Source: Lunatimonas lonarensis (GTDB lineage: Bacteria > Bacteroidota > Bacteroidia > Cytophagales > Cyclobacteriaceae). Taken from it: DNA of 64,000 nt. Location: positions 62,001 to 126,000 of the forward strand of contig NZ_AQHR01000110.1 of the NCBI RefSeq assembly GCF_000390185.1, written 5' to 3'. Positions 15,702-25,215 of the stretch are shown here, piece by piece. The position numbers were made by a program, and so were the translations under genes. The notes beneath the pieces are model-generated. The model worked only from the letters and a program-made list of their open reading frames with translations, searched no databases and had not been told where the DNA came from. Every line of letters starts with the position of its first letter. Position 1 is the first letter of the stretch.

Positions 15702-18107
15702 ATGAAAAAGTGTTTGTTGAGTCTGTTTTGCGGACTCCTGACCTGCTATGCGTTTGCGCAGCATAGCCTCACAGGGAAAATTATGGATCGCGTGAATGGC
15801 GAGCCTCTTCCGGGAGCCAACATCGTGGTCGAAGGGCAGAACAAAGGTACGGTCTCTGCCTCTGACGGATCCTTCCTGTTGCCCGGTTTGCCGGCACAGT
15901 CCCTTTCTCTCCGCATTACCTACGTAGGGTATGAATCCCAGCGGGTTACGTTGGCCATACCGCACGCTGGTGAAGTGCTTGTGAATTTGCAGCCGGCTAC
16001 CCTGTCTGCCGAAGAGTTTATTGTGGCCGCTACCCGGGCATCCGAAACCACTCCTACTACCTTTAAGGTGGTTTCCAAAGAGGAGCTTAACCGCTACAAC
16101 CTCGGGCAGGACCTGCCATTTTTGCTGAACCACACCCCCAGTGTCGTTTCCCATTCAGACGCCGGGGCAGGTGTGGGCTATACAGGACTTCGGATCCGTG
16201 GTTCCGACCAAACAAGGATCAATGTAACGGTGAATGGAATACCACTGAATGATGCGGAATCGCACGGTGTATTTTGGGTAAATATGCCGGATTTTGCCTC
16301 CTCGGTGGATAATATTCAGATTCAGCGAGGAGTGGGTACCTCTACCAACGGTGCGGCCACCTTTGGTGCCTCCATGAATATCCAAACAGACACCAAGCGG
16401 GAAGAAGCCTATGCCGAAACCGATAATGGCTATGGTTCCTTCAACACCCGTCGCCACACCATCAAGGCAGGTACCGGCATGCTGGACGGGAAGTGGGCCG
16501 TGGATGCGAGACTCTCCCAGATTACTTCCGATGGGTATATCGATCGGGCATTTTCCGATCTGAGGTCCTATTTCGTGTCGGCAGGCCATTATGGAGAGAA
16601 GCACGTACTTAAGTTCAATCTATTTTCTGGTGCCGAGCAAACCTACCAGGCATGGAATGGCGTGCCAGAACACCTGCTTGCCACAAACCGGACCTTCAAC
16701 AGCTATACGTACGAAAACGAAACCGACAATTATCAGCAGGATCACTACCAACTGATCTACGCCGGCAGTCTGGGTTCCAACTGGAAAGCCAACGGTGCCC
16801 TGCATTACACCTATGGAAGAGGGTACTACGAGCAGTTCAGGCCAAATGACCGCCTGCTCCGGAATTACGGCATCTCCCCTATTCAAATCGGCAATCAACT
16901 CATCGAACGCACCGATATCATTCGCAGAAGGTGGCTGGACAATGACTTTTACGGTGGGGTATTTTCCCTCAACTACGTGTCCGACGATGGCCGCACCGAC
17001 CTCACGATAGGCGGAGGCGCCAACCGCTACGACGGGGACCATTTTGGCGAGATCATCTGGATGGCCGTAGCAGGCAATACAAACATACGAGATCGGTACT
17101 ACGACAATGTGGCGGTAAAGGACGACCGGAATATCTATGCCAAGCTGACCCAAGAGGTGTCGGAAAACCTGTATCTGTTCGGGGATCTGCAATACCGTAA
17201 CGTCTACTACCGCTTTGACGGAACGAACAACGATCTGCGTAACATATCCGGGATGCAGGATTATGGGTTTTTTAACCCCAAGCTGGGGTTTTCATATGAG
17301 ACAGCCCCGGGAAAAACCTGGTATGCCTCCTATGCCATTGCCAATAGGGAACCCGTGCGACGTGATTTTACCGACTCTCCCCTTACTGAAATTCCCCGTC
17401 CCGAACGGCTTGGAAACCTGGAAGCGGGCATTCGGGTAGCTAAAGGAGACTTTCAGTACAATGTAAACGCCTACTACATGGGCTATACGGATCAGCTGGT
17501 ACTTACCGGTCAGCTCAATGATGTTGGGGCCTATATTCGGGAAAATGTGGCCAATAGCTATCGGGCCGGACTTGAGTTGGATGGGGCCTATAAGGTAAAC
17601 AGTCAGTGGACCTTGGGGGGCAATATTGCCTTTAGCCGTAACAAAATACAGGAGTTCGTGGCCTACTATGATATCTATACCGAAAGTGGTGCCTTGGCCG
17701 GACAGGAGGCGGCCACCTACACCGATACTGACATTGCGTTTTCTCCCAGTGTCGTAGCCTCGGCAATCGTCGACTACACGCCATTACCAAACCTGACCTT
17801 TAGCCTGATGAATAAATACGTAGGTGATCAGTACCTGGACAACACACAGCGGGACGACCGAAAGTTGAATGCCTTTTGGGTTTCCGATACCAAACTATCC
17901 TACACGATCCGTCCCGGATTTGTGAAGCAGATCGATTTTAACTTGATCGTGTTCAACATCTTTAACCGACTCTACGAGCCAAATGGGTATACCTTCAGTT
18001 ACTTTGTTCCGGCAGAACAGGCAGGCGGCAGGACCTTGGTAACGGAAAATTTCTATTATCCCATGGCGGGTACCAATCTGATGGGTGGCATCAGTATCAA
18101 GTTTTAG
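15702..18107 (+). CDS. TonB-dependent receptor, probable thiamine transporter
   Basis: An 801-aa outer-membrane receptor. Signal peptide MKKCLLSLFCGLLTCYAFAQ; carboxypeptidase-regulatory-like domain (about 22-105); plug domain (about 120-235, containing GLRIRGSDQTRINVTVNGIP); then a 22-strand-type barrel ending in ISIKF. The TPP riboswitch directly upstream indicates that the substrate is thiamine or a thiamine compound, taken up with TonB-ExbBD energy. I choose the ATG at 15702, since the frame upstream of it overlaps the leader RNA. A terminator follows at 18129. No inner-membrane thiamine permease (PnuT) or thiamine pyrophosphokinase gene is adjacent. Confidence 0.93.
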   Translation: MKKCLLSLFCGLLTCYAFAQHSLTGKIMDRVNGEPLPGANIVVEGQNKGTVSASDGSFLLPGLPAQSLSLRITYVGYESQRVTLAIPHAGEVLVNLQPATLSAEEFIVAATRASETTPTTFKVVSKEELNRYNLGQDLPFLLNHTPSVVSHSDAGAGVGYTGLRIRGSDQTRINVTVNGIPLNDAESHGVFWVNMPDFASSVDNIQIQRGVGTSTNGAATFGASMNIQTDTKREEAYAETDNGYGSFNTRRHTIKAGTGMLDGKWAVDARLSQITSDGYIDRAFSDLRSYFVSAGHYGEKHVLKFNLFSGAEQTYQAWNGVPEHLLATNRTFNSYTYENETDNYQQDHYQLIYAGSLGSNWKANGALHYTYGRGYYEQFRPNDRLLRNYGISPIQIGNQLIERTDIIRRRWLDNDFYGGVFSLNYVSDDGRTDLTIGGGANRYDGDHFGEIIWMAVAGNTNIRDRYYDNVAVKDDRNIYAKLTQEVSENLYLFGDLQYRNVYYRFDGTNNDLRNISGMQDYGFFNPKLGFSYETAPGKTWYASYAIANREPVRRDFTDSPLTEIPRPERLGNLEAGIRVAKGDFQYNVNAYYMGYTDQLVLTGQLNDVGAYIRENVANSYRAGLELDGAYKVNSQWTLGGNIAFSRNKIQEFVAYYDIYTESGALAGQEAATYTDTDIAFSPSVVASAIVDYTPLPNLTFSLMNKYVGDQYLDNTQRDDRKLNAFWVSDTKLSYTIRPGFVKQIDFNLIVFNIFNRLYEPNGYTFSYFVPAEQAGGRTLVTENFYYPMAGTNLMGGISIKF

Positions 18108-18128
18108 CAAAGGCTGGGTAATGCTAGG

Positions 18129-18168
18129 GGCTCTTTCGGAACCATCCGGTTACGGAAGAGCCTTTTTT
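18129..18168 (+). terminator. Rho-independent terminator
   Basis: A 10-bp stem, GGCTCTTTCG (18129-18138) with CGGAAGAGCC (18153-18162, one G-U pair), followed by six T. It ends the receptor transcript before the MFS gene. Confidence 0.85.
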
Positions 18169-18224
18169 CTTTTGTGACCGATGTAACTGTACGCAGCAAC
18201 ATCCATTCGTACCTTTGGAACCGA

Positions 18225-19439
18225 ATGAATAATCGGCAACAATCTGTACAATTGGGATTGAAGGAAAACTGGAAGCAGTTTACCGTGCTTGTCATCGTAA
18301 ATGCCTTTGTGGGAGCCATGATCGGCATGGAGCGTACTATTTTTCCCCAATTCGCTGAAATTACGTTTGGGGTTGCATCCAAGACTGCCATTTTATCCTT
18401 TATCACTGCCTTTGGCCTAACCAAGGCGTTTGCAAACTACTATACCGGCAGACTTGCCAATCGGATTGGTCGTAAAAACCTCCTTGTGATCGGTTGGTTA
18501 ATAGCCCTTCCCGTTCCCCTGCTGCTGATATATGCCCCTTCGTGGAACTGGGTCATTTTTGCCAATATGTTATTGGGATTAAGCCAAGGACTCACTTGGA
18601 GTAGTACGGTAGTGATGAAAATTGACCTGGTCGGTGAAAAAAACCGCGGCTTGGCAATGGGGCTAAACGAATTCGCAGGCTATCTGGCCGTGGGGTTGAT
18701 GGCACTACTGACCGGCGTGGTCGCGGAAAACTATGGGATTACCCCCTATCCCTTTTACCTCGGATTGGCCGTTGCGGCTATTGGGTTGCTTTTGTCCCTA
18801 TTCTGGGTGCGGGATACCCGTACCCATGTACATTCCGAAAGCAATGCGAGCAACGGACCTTATTTGAAGCAGGTTTTTTGGGAAACTACCCTAAAGAACA
18901 AAGCACTCAGTTCCGTCACACAAGCGGGCCTCATCAACAACCTGAACGATGGGATGATTTGGGGACTATTGCCCATTTTACTGTTATCCGCAGGATTTAA
19001 CCATGAGCGGGCCGGAATTATTACCGCCATTTACCCTACCGTGTGGGGTATGGGGCAGCTCGTTACCGGCAAGATGGCCGATCATTTCGACAAAAAGCGT
19101 ATGCTTTTTTGGGGTATGCTTATCCAGGGATTGGCAATCGTCGCACTGCCCTTTCAGCTTGATTTTTACCTGCTGGCATTGATCGCAGCCCTGTTGGGTC
19201 TGGGAACTGCGATGGTATACCCGACGTTTTTGACCACGATTGCCCAACTGACCAACCCCGTGCAGCGGGCAGAGAGCATCGGCACCTTTCGCCTTTGGCG
19301 GGATTTGGGCTACGCCTTTGGTGCGATTCTCTCCGGCCTCACAGCAGATGCATTTGGCCTGACGGCAGCTATCCTACTGATAGGGATTCTCACCATCGCT
19401 TCGTCGCTGATTATTCAGTTTCGGATGCCAAGGGTGTAG
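18225..19439 (+). CDS. Major facilitator superfamily transporter
   Basis: About 404 aa with twelve predicted membrane helices in two halves; the loop after helix 2 reads GRLANRIGRKN, the MFS motif-A region, and its counterpart in the second half is GKMADHFDKKR. The substrate cannot be told from sequence. A TACCTTTG box lies at 18210-18217, so transcription may begin at or next to the ATG at 18225, implying a nearly leaderless mRNA; the GTG at 18174 would then be upstream of the promoter. The gene is separated from the thiamine receptor by a terminator, so a link to thiamine is not supported. Confidence 0.87.
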   Translation: MNNRQQSVQLGLKENWKQFTVLVIVNAFVGAMIGMERTIFPQFAEITFGVASKTAILSFITAFGLTKAFANYYTGRLANRIGRKNLLVIGWLIALPVPLLLIYAPSWNWVIFANMLLGLSQGLTWSSTVVMKIDLVGEKNRGLAMGLNEFAGYLAVGLMALLTGVVAENYGITPYPFYLGLAVAAIGLLLSLFWVRDTRTHVHSESNASNGPYLKQVFWETTLKNKALSSVTQAGLINNLNDGMIWGLLPILLLSAGFNHERAGIITAIYPTVWGMGQLVTGKMADHFDKKRMLFWGMLIQGLAIVALPFQLDFYLLALIAALLGLGTAMVYPTFLTTIAQLTNPVQRAESIGTFRLWRDLGYAFGAILSGLTADAFGLTAAILLIGILTIASSLIIQFRMPRV

Positions 19440-19463
19440 GAGACCACCGCAGTTCTGTGCCGA

Positions 19464-19802
19464 TTAGCCTTTTGGCACCAATGGAGTTCCCTCAAAGCGA
19501 ACGCCCTTCCATCCATGGCGCATAAAATTCCGGATATTTTGGTGGTTGTTGCCCTGCGGGTCACCTAGGACATCGGAGCGGTAATAGTCACCAAATAAAT
19601 GCAGGGTTGTACCCTCGTCCAATTCCTGTAGCTGGGCAAAAAACAGCACCTTACAACTGCCGTTATTCTGACCGGCCTCATTCGTGGTATCCCCGTTGGT
19701 GAATCGCGTGGGTGTAAATAAATAGGTAGTGTCAATAAAGGCAATTACCTCCGAAAAGGCAATTTTTTCAGGGTTTTCGCGGATCTGATCCAGTAGGCTC
19801 AT
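19464..19802 (-). CDS. HopJ type III effector family protein
   Basis: A 112-aa soluble protein. The opening (LLDQIRENPEKIAFSEVIAFID), the middle segment FTNGDTTNEAGQNNGSCK and LFGDYYRSDVLGDPQGNNHQNIRNF match the HopJ family over its whole length. Despite the name, such proteins are widespread in bacteria without type III secretion and no secretion system is seen here; the function is unknown and probably housekeeping. It is convergent with the MFS gene. Confidence 0.85.
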   Translation of the reverse strand: MSLLDQIRENPEKIAFSEVIAFIDTTYLFTPTRFTNGDTTNEAGQNNGSCKVLFFAQLQELDEGTTLHLFGDYYRSDVLGDPQGNNHQNIRNFMRHGWKGVRFEGTPLVPKG

Positions 19803-19864
19803 CTTTTTTTTCCGCGAAGATACGCAATGCGCGCGTTTAAAGCCATGTTTGTGTTGGCCCTCGG

Positions 19865-21322
19865 TTAGGCCAAAAGGTCATGCACAACCCGCCCGGCCAC
19901 ATCGGTGAGGCGAAACCGCCTGCCCAGGTGCTTATAGACCAACTTTTCGTGATCCAAACCAAGCTGATGCAGCATGGTGGCATGAAAATCGTGTACATGC
20001 ACTGGATCCTTGACGATGTTGTAGCTGAAGTCGTCTGTTTCCCCGTATACGAGGCCGGGCTTGATGCCTCCACCTGCCATCCAGATGCTAAAGCAGCGCG
20101 GATGGTGGTCGCGCCCGTAATTTCCTTTGGTGATCGGCCCTTGGCTAAAACAGGTGCGTCCAAATTCCCCTCCCCATACTACGAGCGTTTCGTCCAACAA
20201 TCCCCGCTGCTTTAGGTCCATTACCAGCGCGGCCGAGGCTCGGTCTACATCCATGGCTTGCCCGGTGATCTCTTTGGGGAGGTTTACGTGCTGATCCCAG
20301 CCCTGATGGTAAAGCTGTACAAACCGAACGCCTCCTTCGGACAGTTTCCTTGCCATGAGGCAATTGGCGGCGAAGGTACCGGGGGTCAGGCAGTCTTCTC
20401 CGTACATATCGATAACCGATTGCGGCTCCTGACTGATATCCAAGGTCTCTGGAACTGCGGTTTGCATCCGGTACGCCATTTCATATTGTTGGATTTTCGC
20501 GGCAATTTCGGGGTCATACAGTTCTTCGTAGGACCACTGATTTAATTGTGCAAGCTTGTCCAACATCTCCCTTCGCTCATCCCGTCCCATCCCTTTGGGA
20601 TCCTTAAGGTAAAGCACTGGATCCTCTCCGGATCCAAACTGCACTCCCTGATGGATGGGGTCCAAGAAGCCATTTGACCAGAGCTTGGCATACACACCCT
20701 GGCTATTGCCCTTGCCACGGGATATCAGGACGGTAAAGGCGGGCAAATTGCTGTTTTCACTGCCCAACCCATAGCTAAGCCAGGAACCCATGCTGGGGCG
20801 GTTGCCTTGCTGGGCACCGGTTTGAAAAAAGGTAAGGGCAGGATCGTGATTGATGGCTTCGGTATGCATGGACTTCACGATACACAGCTCGTCTACAATC
20901 CTGGCTGTGTGGGGAAAGAGATCACTAACCCAGGTGCCCGACGCACCGTATTGCTTGAAGCCGGTAAAGGAGCCTACTAAGGGGAGACCGCCCGGTTGGT
21001 TGGCGGTAAATCCAGTTAGCCGCTGACCGCCGCGGACTTCGTCCGGCAGGTTTTCACCGACCATCTTCTCAAGAAGAGGTTTGTAATCAAAGGATTCCAA
21101 CTGGGAAGGGGCTCCATTTTGGAAGAGATAAATCACCCGCTTTGCCTTAGATGCGAAATCGGGGATGCCCGGGAGGGCCAAGCGATCGGGCTCCACCGGA
21201 CGCCGAAAAAGATCTGGTATCAGCAGGGAACCCAATGCAACGCCTCCTACACCAAGGCTCATCTTGGAGAGAAACCTCCGTCGCGTTTGATTCAGCTGGT
21301 ATTCCGTTAGTTCCTTGGACAT
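19865..21322 (-). CDS. DUF1501 protein, Tat-exported
   Basis: 485 aa. The N-terminus has a twin-arginine pattern (TRRRFLSKM) and a hydrophobic stretch, so folded export is likely. The remainder matches DUF1501, an alkaline-phosphatase-superfamily fold common in Planctomycetes, Verrucomicrobia and some Bacteroidetes (YLFQNGAPSQLESFD, GEFGRTCFSQG, GRDHHPRCFSIWMAGGG). It follows the PSD1 gene by three bases and is certainly cotranscribed with it; the two families are almost always paired. The biochemical activity is unproven; a role in breakdown of sulfated or complex polysaccharides has been suggested from context in other organisms. Confidence 0.9.
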   Translation of the reverse strand: MSKELTEYQLNQTRRRFLSKMSLGVGGVALGSLLIPDLFRRPVEPDRLALPGIPDFASKAKRVIYLFQNGAPSQLESFDYKPLLEKMVGENLPDEVRGGQRLTGFTANQPGGLPLVGSFTGFKQYGASGTWVSDLFPHTARIVDELCIVKSMHTEAINHDPALTFFQTGAQQGNRPSMGSWLSYGLGSENSNLPAFTVLISRGKGNSQGVYAKLWSNGFLDPIHQGVQFGSGEDPVLYLKDPKGMGRDERREMLDKLAQLNQWSYEELYDPEIAAKIQQYEMAYRMQTAVPETLDISQEPQSVIDMYGEDCLTPGTFAANCLMARKLSEGGVRFVQLYHQGWDQHVNLPKEITGQAMDVDRASAALVMDLKQRGLLDETLVVWGGEFGRTCFSQGPITKGNYGRDHHPRCFSIWMAGGGIKPGLVYGETDDFSYNIVKDPVHVHDFHATMLHQLGLDHEKLVYKHLGRRFRLTDVAGRVVHDLLA

Positions 21323-21325
21323 GGG

Positions 21326-23671
21326 TTAGGATCGGTTTATGGTTTCTTCTAAATTATACAGTGCAGTAATCACCTGCATGAGGGCTGCAGTGGCCAGAGG
21401 GTCGATGTCCTCATCCATCGGGTATTCCCCGACGTCCAGCAGCTCTTTGGCTTGATCCAGTGATGTGGCTACCAGCCTGCTTTGGTAATAGTCCACGAGC
21501 AGGGCTTTTTCCTTTTCTTTGGGTTGGCGGCAAACGATCACCCGAAATGCCCTGTTGATTTTTTCCTCTGTGGAAGTGGGTTCCTTGCCCAACTTCGAAG
21601 CAAACACCCGGGCTGCTTCCAGTACAGTGGGGTCGTTCATCATCACCAGTGCTTGCAAGGGGGTATTGGTATTTCCCCGCTCCACCTCACATTGGTCGCG
21701 GTTGCTGGCATCAAATATCAACATGGAAGGAGGAGGAACGGTCCGTTTTACAAAGGTATACAGTCCCCGCCTGTACAGAGCGGCACCCGAATCCTGTTTG
21801 TATTCAGAGAGGGTGGATCCCCCGGCGGTGGCTCCCTCCCATAACCCGGGCGGCTGGTAGGGTTTTACGCTAGGCCCTCCCAGTTTGGGCACTAACAGCC
21901 CGCTGGATGCCAATACCATGTCCCGAATAAATTCGGCTTTCAAGTGCTGCCTGGAGAACCGCGTGTAGTAGGTATTGTCCGGGTTGGATTCCATTCTCCG
22001 CGGATCCGCTACGACCGACTGACGGAAGGTGGCCGAAGTGACCAGTTGCCGCATCAGGCGCTTGATATCCCAGCCGTTTTCCATAAAATCCCTCGCCAGC
22101 CAATCCAGCAGTTCCGGATGGCTGGGGAGCTCGCCCTGCATACCGAAATCACCGGGGGTATTGACGATTCCCCTGCCAAAAACATCCTTCCATATCAGGT
22201 TTACAAATACCCGCGCTGTGAGGGGGTTTTGGGGATCAAACAACCAATCCACCAGGCCAAGCCGGTTGGGAGGATTAGAAGCGGGGAAGGAAAGTATGGC
22301 CTCGGGAGTTGCCGGAAAAACCTCTTCGCCGTACGCATCGAATATACCCCGTTCGCGGATGTGGTTTTTGCGCAGTGTGTCCAGTTCACCCATTACCGAC
22401 ACGATCAACTTGGCCGTGTCCTGCTTGTTGACAAAGGACAGAACAGAGCGCACATCCTCGTCTGTGATTTCCATCAGGGGCTTCTTCGCATAGGAGGCCG
22501 GCGTGCCTACCAGAGGATCTATAGGTGTAGTCGTGGTTCGTCGTTCGTCGATGTTGTTGAAAAAGGTAAACAACTCGTAGTATTCCTTTTGGGAAATGGG
22601 GTCGTACTTGTGATCGTGGCAGGCGGCACATTCCAGCGTAATCCCAAGTAGGGCCTTGCCAAGTGTATTGGTGCGGTCGGCCACGTAGGTCACACGGTAC
22701 TCTTCCTCGTCGATGGCCCCTTCCTCGGTGATTTTATGGTTTCGGTTAAAGCCGGTTGCCAGGAGTTGCTCTTTGGTAGGGTTAGGGAGCAGGTCACCGG
22801 CCAGTTGCCAACGGATAAAGGTGTCGTATGGGAGGTTTTGGTTGAACGCATGGATCACCCAGTCCCTCCAAGGCCATTGGGTTCGTAGGTTGTCCAACTG
22901 GTAGCCGTAGGAATCGGCATAGCGGGCCACGTCCATCCACAGTAGGGCCATGCGTTCCCCGTAGGCAGGGGAGTCCAACAACTCATCTACCAAACGTTCG
23001 TAAGCATCTGCCCGCTCATCCGCCAGGAAGGCATCCATCTGCGGCAGAGTGGGAGGCAGCCCGGTCAGTTCAAAGCTGATCCGGCGCAGGAGCCGTTCCC
23101 GGTTTGCTTCCGGATTTGGGGCAAGGCCCAGGGATTCCTGTTTCTTCAGCACAAAGAAGTCAATCGCATTTTTTGGCCAATCTTTGTTTTTTACCTGAGG
23201 GATTTCCGGTTTCGCAGGAGGTACAAACGCCCAGTGTTTTTCATAGGGAGCGCCCTGTTTGATCCAGGACTCGATCAACTTTTTTTGGTGGGCGCTGAGG
23301 GCCAAATTGGTGGAGGGGGGCGGCATTATTTCCGATTCATCGGAGGAAACGATGCGGTGCCAAACCTCCGACTCCCGGGGTTTACCCGGGACAATGCCAT
23401 ATTTGCCGGGGTTTTCTGCGAGTGCGCTGTAGGCAGCGTCCGCCAGGTCTAGTCTAAGGCCTGCCTCCCGCTTGTTGGCATCCGGTCCATGGCAGGCAAA
23501 GCAGTTGTCTGAAAGGATGGGACGGATATGGAAATTGTAGCTGATCACCTGCGGTATCTCCTCCTTGGGGGAAGAAGTCCTCCGGTCGCAGGACAACAGG
23601 CCCCAACCCAATAGGTAGATGGCGGAGCAAATGGGCAATAGTTGGGATAGTTTGGGTAGTGGGGTTGTCAT
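21326..23671 (-). CDS. PSD1 and planctomycete cytochrome C domain protein (DUF1549/DUF1553)
   Basis: 781 aa. The N-terminus looks like a lipoprotein signal (LLGWGLLSC). Then follow a planctomycete cytochrome c domain with one haem-binding CFACH (IRPILSDNCFACHGPD, about 50-110), DUF1549 (about 165-370; RISFELTGLPPT) and DUF1553 (about 480-740; RQSVVADPR, NTNTPLQALVMMNDP). A second cysteine pair with His (ECAACHDH) lies at the end of DUF1549. It is probably a periplasmic electron-transfer partner of the DUF1501 protein encoded downstream. The pair is planctomycete-like in kind but normal for some Cytophagales. Confidence 0.9.
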   Translation of the reverse strand: MTTPLPKLSQLLPICSAIYLLGWGLLSCDRRTSSPKEEIPQVISYNFHIRPILSDNCFACHGPDANKREAGLRLDLADAAYSALAENPGKYGIVPGKPRESEVWHRIVSSDESEIMPPPSTNLALSAHQKKLIESWIKQGAPYEKHWAFVPPAKPEIPQVKNKDWPKNAIDFFVLKKQESLGLAPNPEANRERLLRRISFELTGLPPTLPQMDAFLADERADAYERLVDELLDSPAYGERMALLWMDVARYADSYGYQLDNLRTQWPWRDWVIHAFNQNLPYDTFIRWQLAGDLLPNPTKEQLLATGFNRNHKITEEGAIDEEEYRVTYVADRTNTLGKALLGITLECAACHDHKYDPISQKEYYELFTFFNNIDERRTTTTPIDPLVGTPASYAKKPLMEITDEDVRSVLSFVNKQDTAKLIVSVMGELDTLRKNHIRERGIFDAYGEEVFPATPEAILSFPASNPPNRLGLVDWLFDPQNPLTARVFVNLIWKDVFGRGIVNTPGDFGMQGELPSHPELLDWLARDFMENGWDIKRLMRQLVTSATFRQSVVADPRRMESNPDNTYYTRFSRQHLKAEFIRDMVLASSGLLVPKLGGPSVKPYQPPGLWEGATAGGSTLSEYKQDSGAALYRRGLYTFVKRTVPPPSMLIFDASNRDQCEVERGNTNTPLQALVMMNDPTVLEAARVFASKLGKEPTSTEEKINRAFRVIVCRQPKEKEKALLVDYYQSRLVATSLDQAKELLDVGEYPMDEDIDPLATAALMQVITALYNLEETINRS

Positions 23672-24119
23672 TTAGGACTATGTAAGCGATGCTATTTGAT
23701 AAACTAAGATAAGGGAAATATCGCCATCTGGAGGTTAGAACCATGAAAAAATCAAGTACTTATCAAAGGGCTATCAAACAGTCGGCAAAAGGCAGCCATT
23801 TTCCCACGGGGATTTTGGGAAAGGGCACACCGACTGATGCCGACTTCCGAAGAAGTTCCAGCGTTTTATTGCAGGCAAACGAAAAAACCGCCAAGCCACT
23901 TTGCCTGGAAAAGGACAAATTCCCAGCTATATGGGTGATTTTGACTCGCAACTGCATTCTTTGCAATTTTCGAAAATATCTGTTGCCTGTTTGGTATTTG
24001 CCGCAAATAATATCCGAAACCGTATTAATTTGCCATTTTTTAACCAGCTAGGGGTTAGCTAATTTTATCGTAGAACCAAAACGTGCGGCGTCAGCACGTA
24101 AAACTCTGACACCCTAGCG
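23672..24119. other. Gene-poor gap of about 450 bp
   Basis: No convincing gene is seen. A 102-aa frame on the plus strand (23743-24051) has no family, unusual composition and no promoter. A 6-bp hairpin, ACGTGC...GCACGT, lies at about 24081-24099, upstream of the pseudogene at 24120. The stretch has higher A+T than the flanking operon and may hold decayed sequence. Confidence 0.4.
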
Positions 24120-24570
24120 ATGAAATGCTTCACTCCCCTTATTTTGATCTGTGCGTACCTGTCCACTGTGCCAGTCACTGCGCAAGTCTTTTCCGAATAA
24201 CATAGTGCCCGTTTGCTCTTTCCGGGTGAAAGCGAAGTGGGCGTGAATTATTCCCCGGTTTGGCTGGGATGTGATTTCGATTATACCCGTACCTTAAACG
24301 ATCTCGGATTTCAACTCGGCATGGGTTTTTGCACCTGGCTTGATTTATGGCATGCCAACGGGGCAGCAAGTTGATCTAAACGTGGCTTCCAGCTACCTCA
24401 TTTCATTCGATAGGGACGATTCCCAATTGGTGTCTTTCCATGTTGTCGTTGCCATTCGTAATCGGGGAAATTGGGTTCTCCGACCCGAGACCGGCATCCT
24501 TTTCAATCCAGGAGAATCCGGAAAATTCTGGAGTCTGGGCCTGGGTGTGTCCAGAAGGTTTGGCGGGTAG
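24120..24570 (+). pseudogene. Decayed secreted/outer-membrane beta protein
   Basis: ATG at 24120 opens a signal peptide (MKCFTPLILICAYLSTV...TAQ). An in-frame TAA at 24198 stops it after 26 residues. The same frame then continues as barrel-like sequence (GESEVGVNYSPVWLGCDFDY) to about 24330. From about 24335 the coding frame shifts to the frame that ends at 24570 with WSLGLGVSRRFGG. Reading through both lesions gives about 150 aa of a small outer-membrane beta protein. Two lesions in so short a gene argue for decay rather than sequencing error. Confidence 0.65.
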
Positions 24571-24727
24571 CCAATGCTTCCTAGGTTCTTACGCCAGCTG
24601 CTCCGAGTGGACATGACGAACACATAAATTTGCCGCAGCTAAGCAGTTTGGGTATGGGAAATCATGTTTTGGATAGGTATTTATCGATTCTTTTCCCGAT
24701 TTTTACCCCGAGGAATCCCCGATTGAC

Positions 24728-25201
24728 GTGGCACATCCCCCTAAGCCCTATCCAGAACCAAAAATTTCCGTGCCCCGCTTTTGCGAGGAGGAGGGCTTTT
24801 ATACCACGCCCCAGCGCTCCAGCACCATGTCCAAGATCAAGGGGAAGAACACCCAGCCGGAGAAGCGGCTTCGCAGGGCGCTATGGCATGCGGGCATCCG
24901 ATACCGAAGCAACCGGCGAAAGCTGCCCGGCAAACCCGATATCAGCCTGATCAAATACAAGCTGGTGATCTTTGTGGACGGGTCCTTCTGGCATGGGCAC
25001 GATTGGGCAAACCGAAAGGACGCGATCAAATCCAACCGTGACTTCTGGATTCCCAAGATCGAGCGTAACAGGCAGCGCGACCGCGAAATCAACCACTACT
25101 ACCTGTCCAAAGGCTGGACCGTGCTGCGGTTTTGGGATTTTGAGGTAAAGAGGGAACTGGGGATGTGCGTAAAGCGGGTGGTGGATGCATTGAGTGGGTG
25201 A
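24728..25201 (+). CDS. vsr: Vsr-type DNA mismatch/nicking endonuclease
   Basis: 157 aa from a GTG start; an internal ATG at 24827 (MSKIKGKNTQPEKRLR) marks the core. Matches to the very-short-patch-repair endonuclease fold: LPGKPDISL (catalytic Asp), VIFVDGSFWHGHDW, IPKIERNRQRDREI and a final VLRFWDFEV. E. coli Vsr has zinc cysteines around the FWH motif; here the positions are Ser and Trp, as in many Bacteroidetes homologues. In the classic case Vsr repairs T:G at Dcm sites, but no cytosine methyltransferase gene is visible here. The last 164 bp of the repeat-bearing part of the gene are repeated at 26453-26616. Confidence 0.88.
   Translation: MAHPPKPYPEPKISVPRFCEEEGFYTTPQRSSTMSKIKGKNTQPEKRLRRALWHAGIRYRSNRRKLPGKPDISLIKYKLVIFVDGSFWHGHDWANRKDAIKSNRDFWIPKIERNRQRDREINHYYLSKGWTVLRFWDFEVKRELGMCVKRVVDALSG
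25023..25186 (+). repeat. Direct repeat, copy 1 (3' part of vsr)
   Basis: 164 bp, nearly identical to 26453-26616 (three mismatches by eye). This copy lies inside the intact vsr gene. The 1.27 kb between the copies holds a Fic gene and its operator palindromes. Confidence 0.93.
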
Positions 25202-25215
25202 ATTTTGGATGGATC

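Noticed and set aside
15393-16154. A 253-aa open frame on the minus strand
   Set aside because: Lies across the TPP riboswitch and the start of the TonB receptor; no family or promoter.
21944-22651. A 235-aa open frame on the plus strand
   Set aside because: Antisense to the DUF1549/DUF1553 gene, which is well supported.
23743-24051. A 102-aa open frame on the plus strand between operons
   Set aside because: No family, no promoter box, odd composition; treated as non-coding gap.
24081-24099. Small hairpin ACGTGC/GCACGT as a possible operator
   Set aside because: Only 6 bp, single occurrence, in front of a pseudogene.
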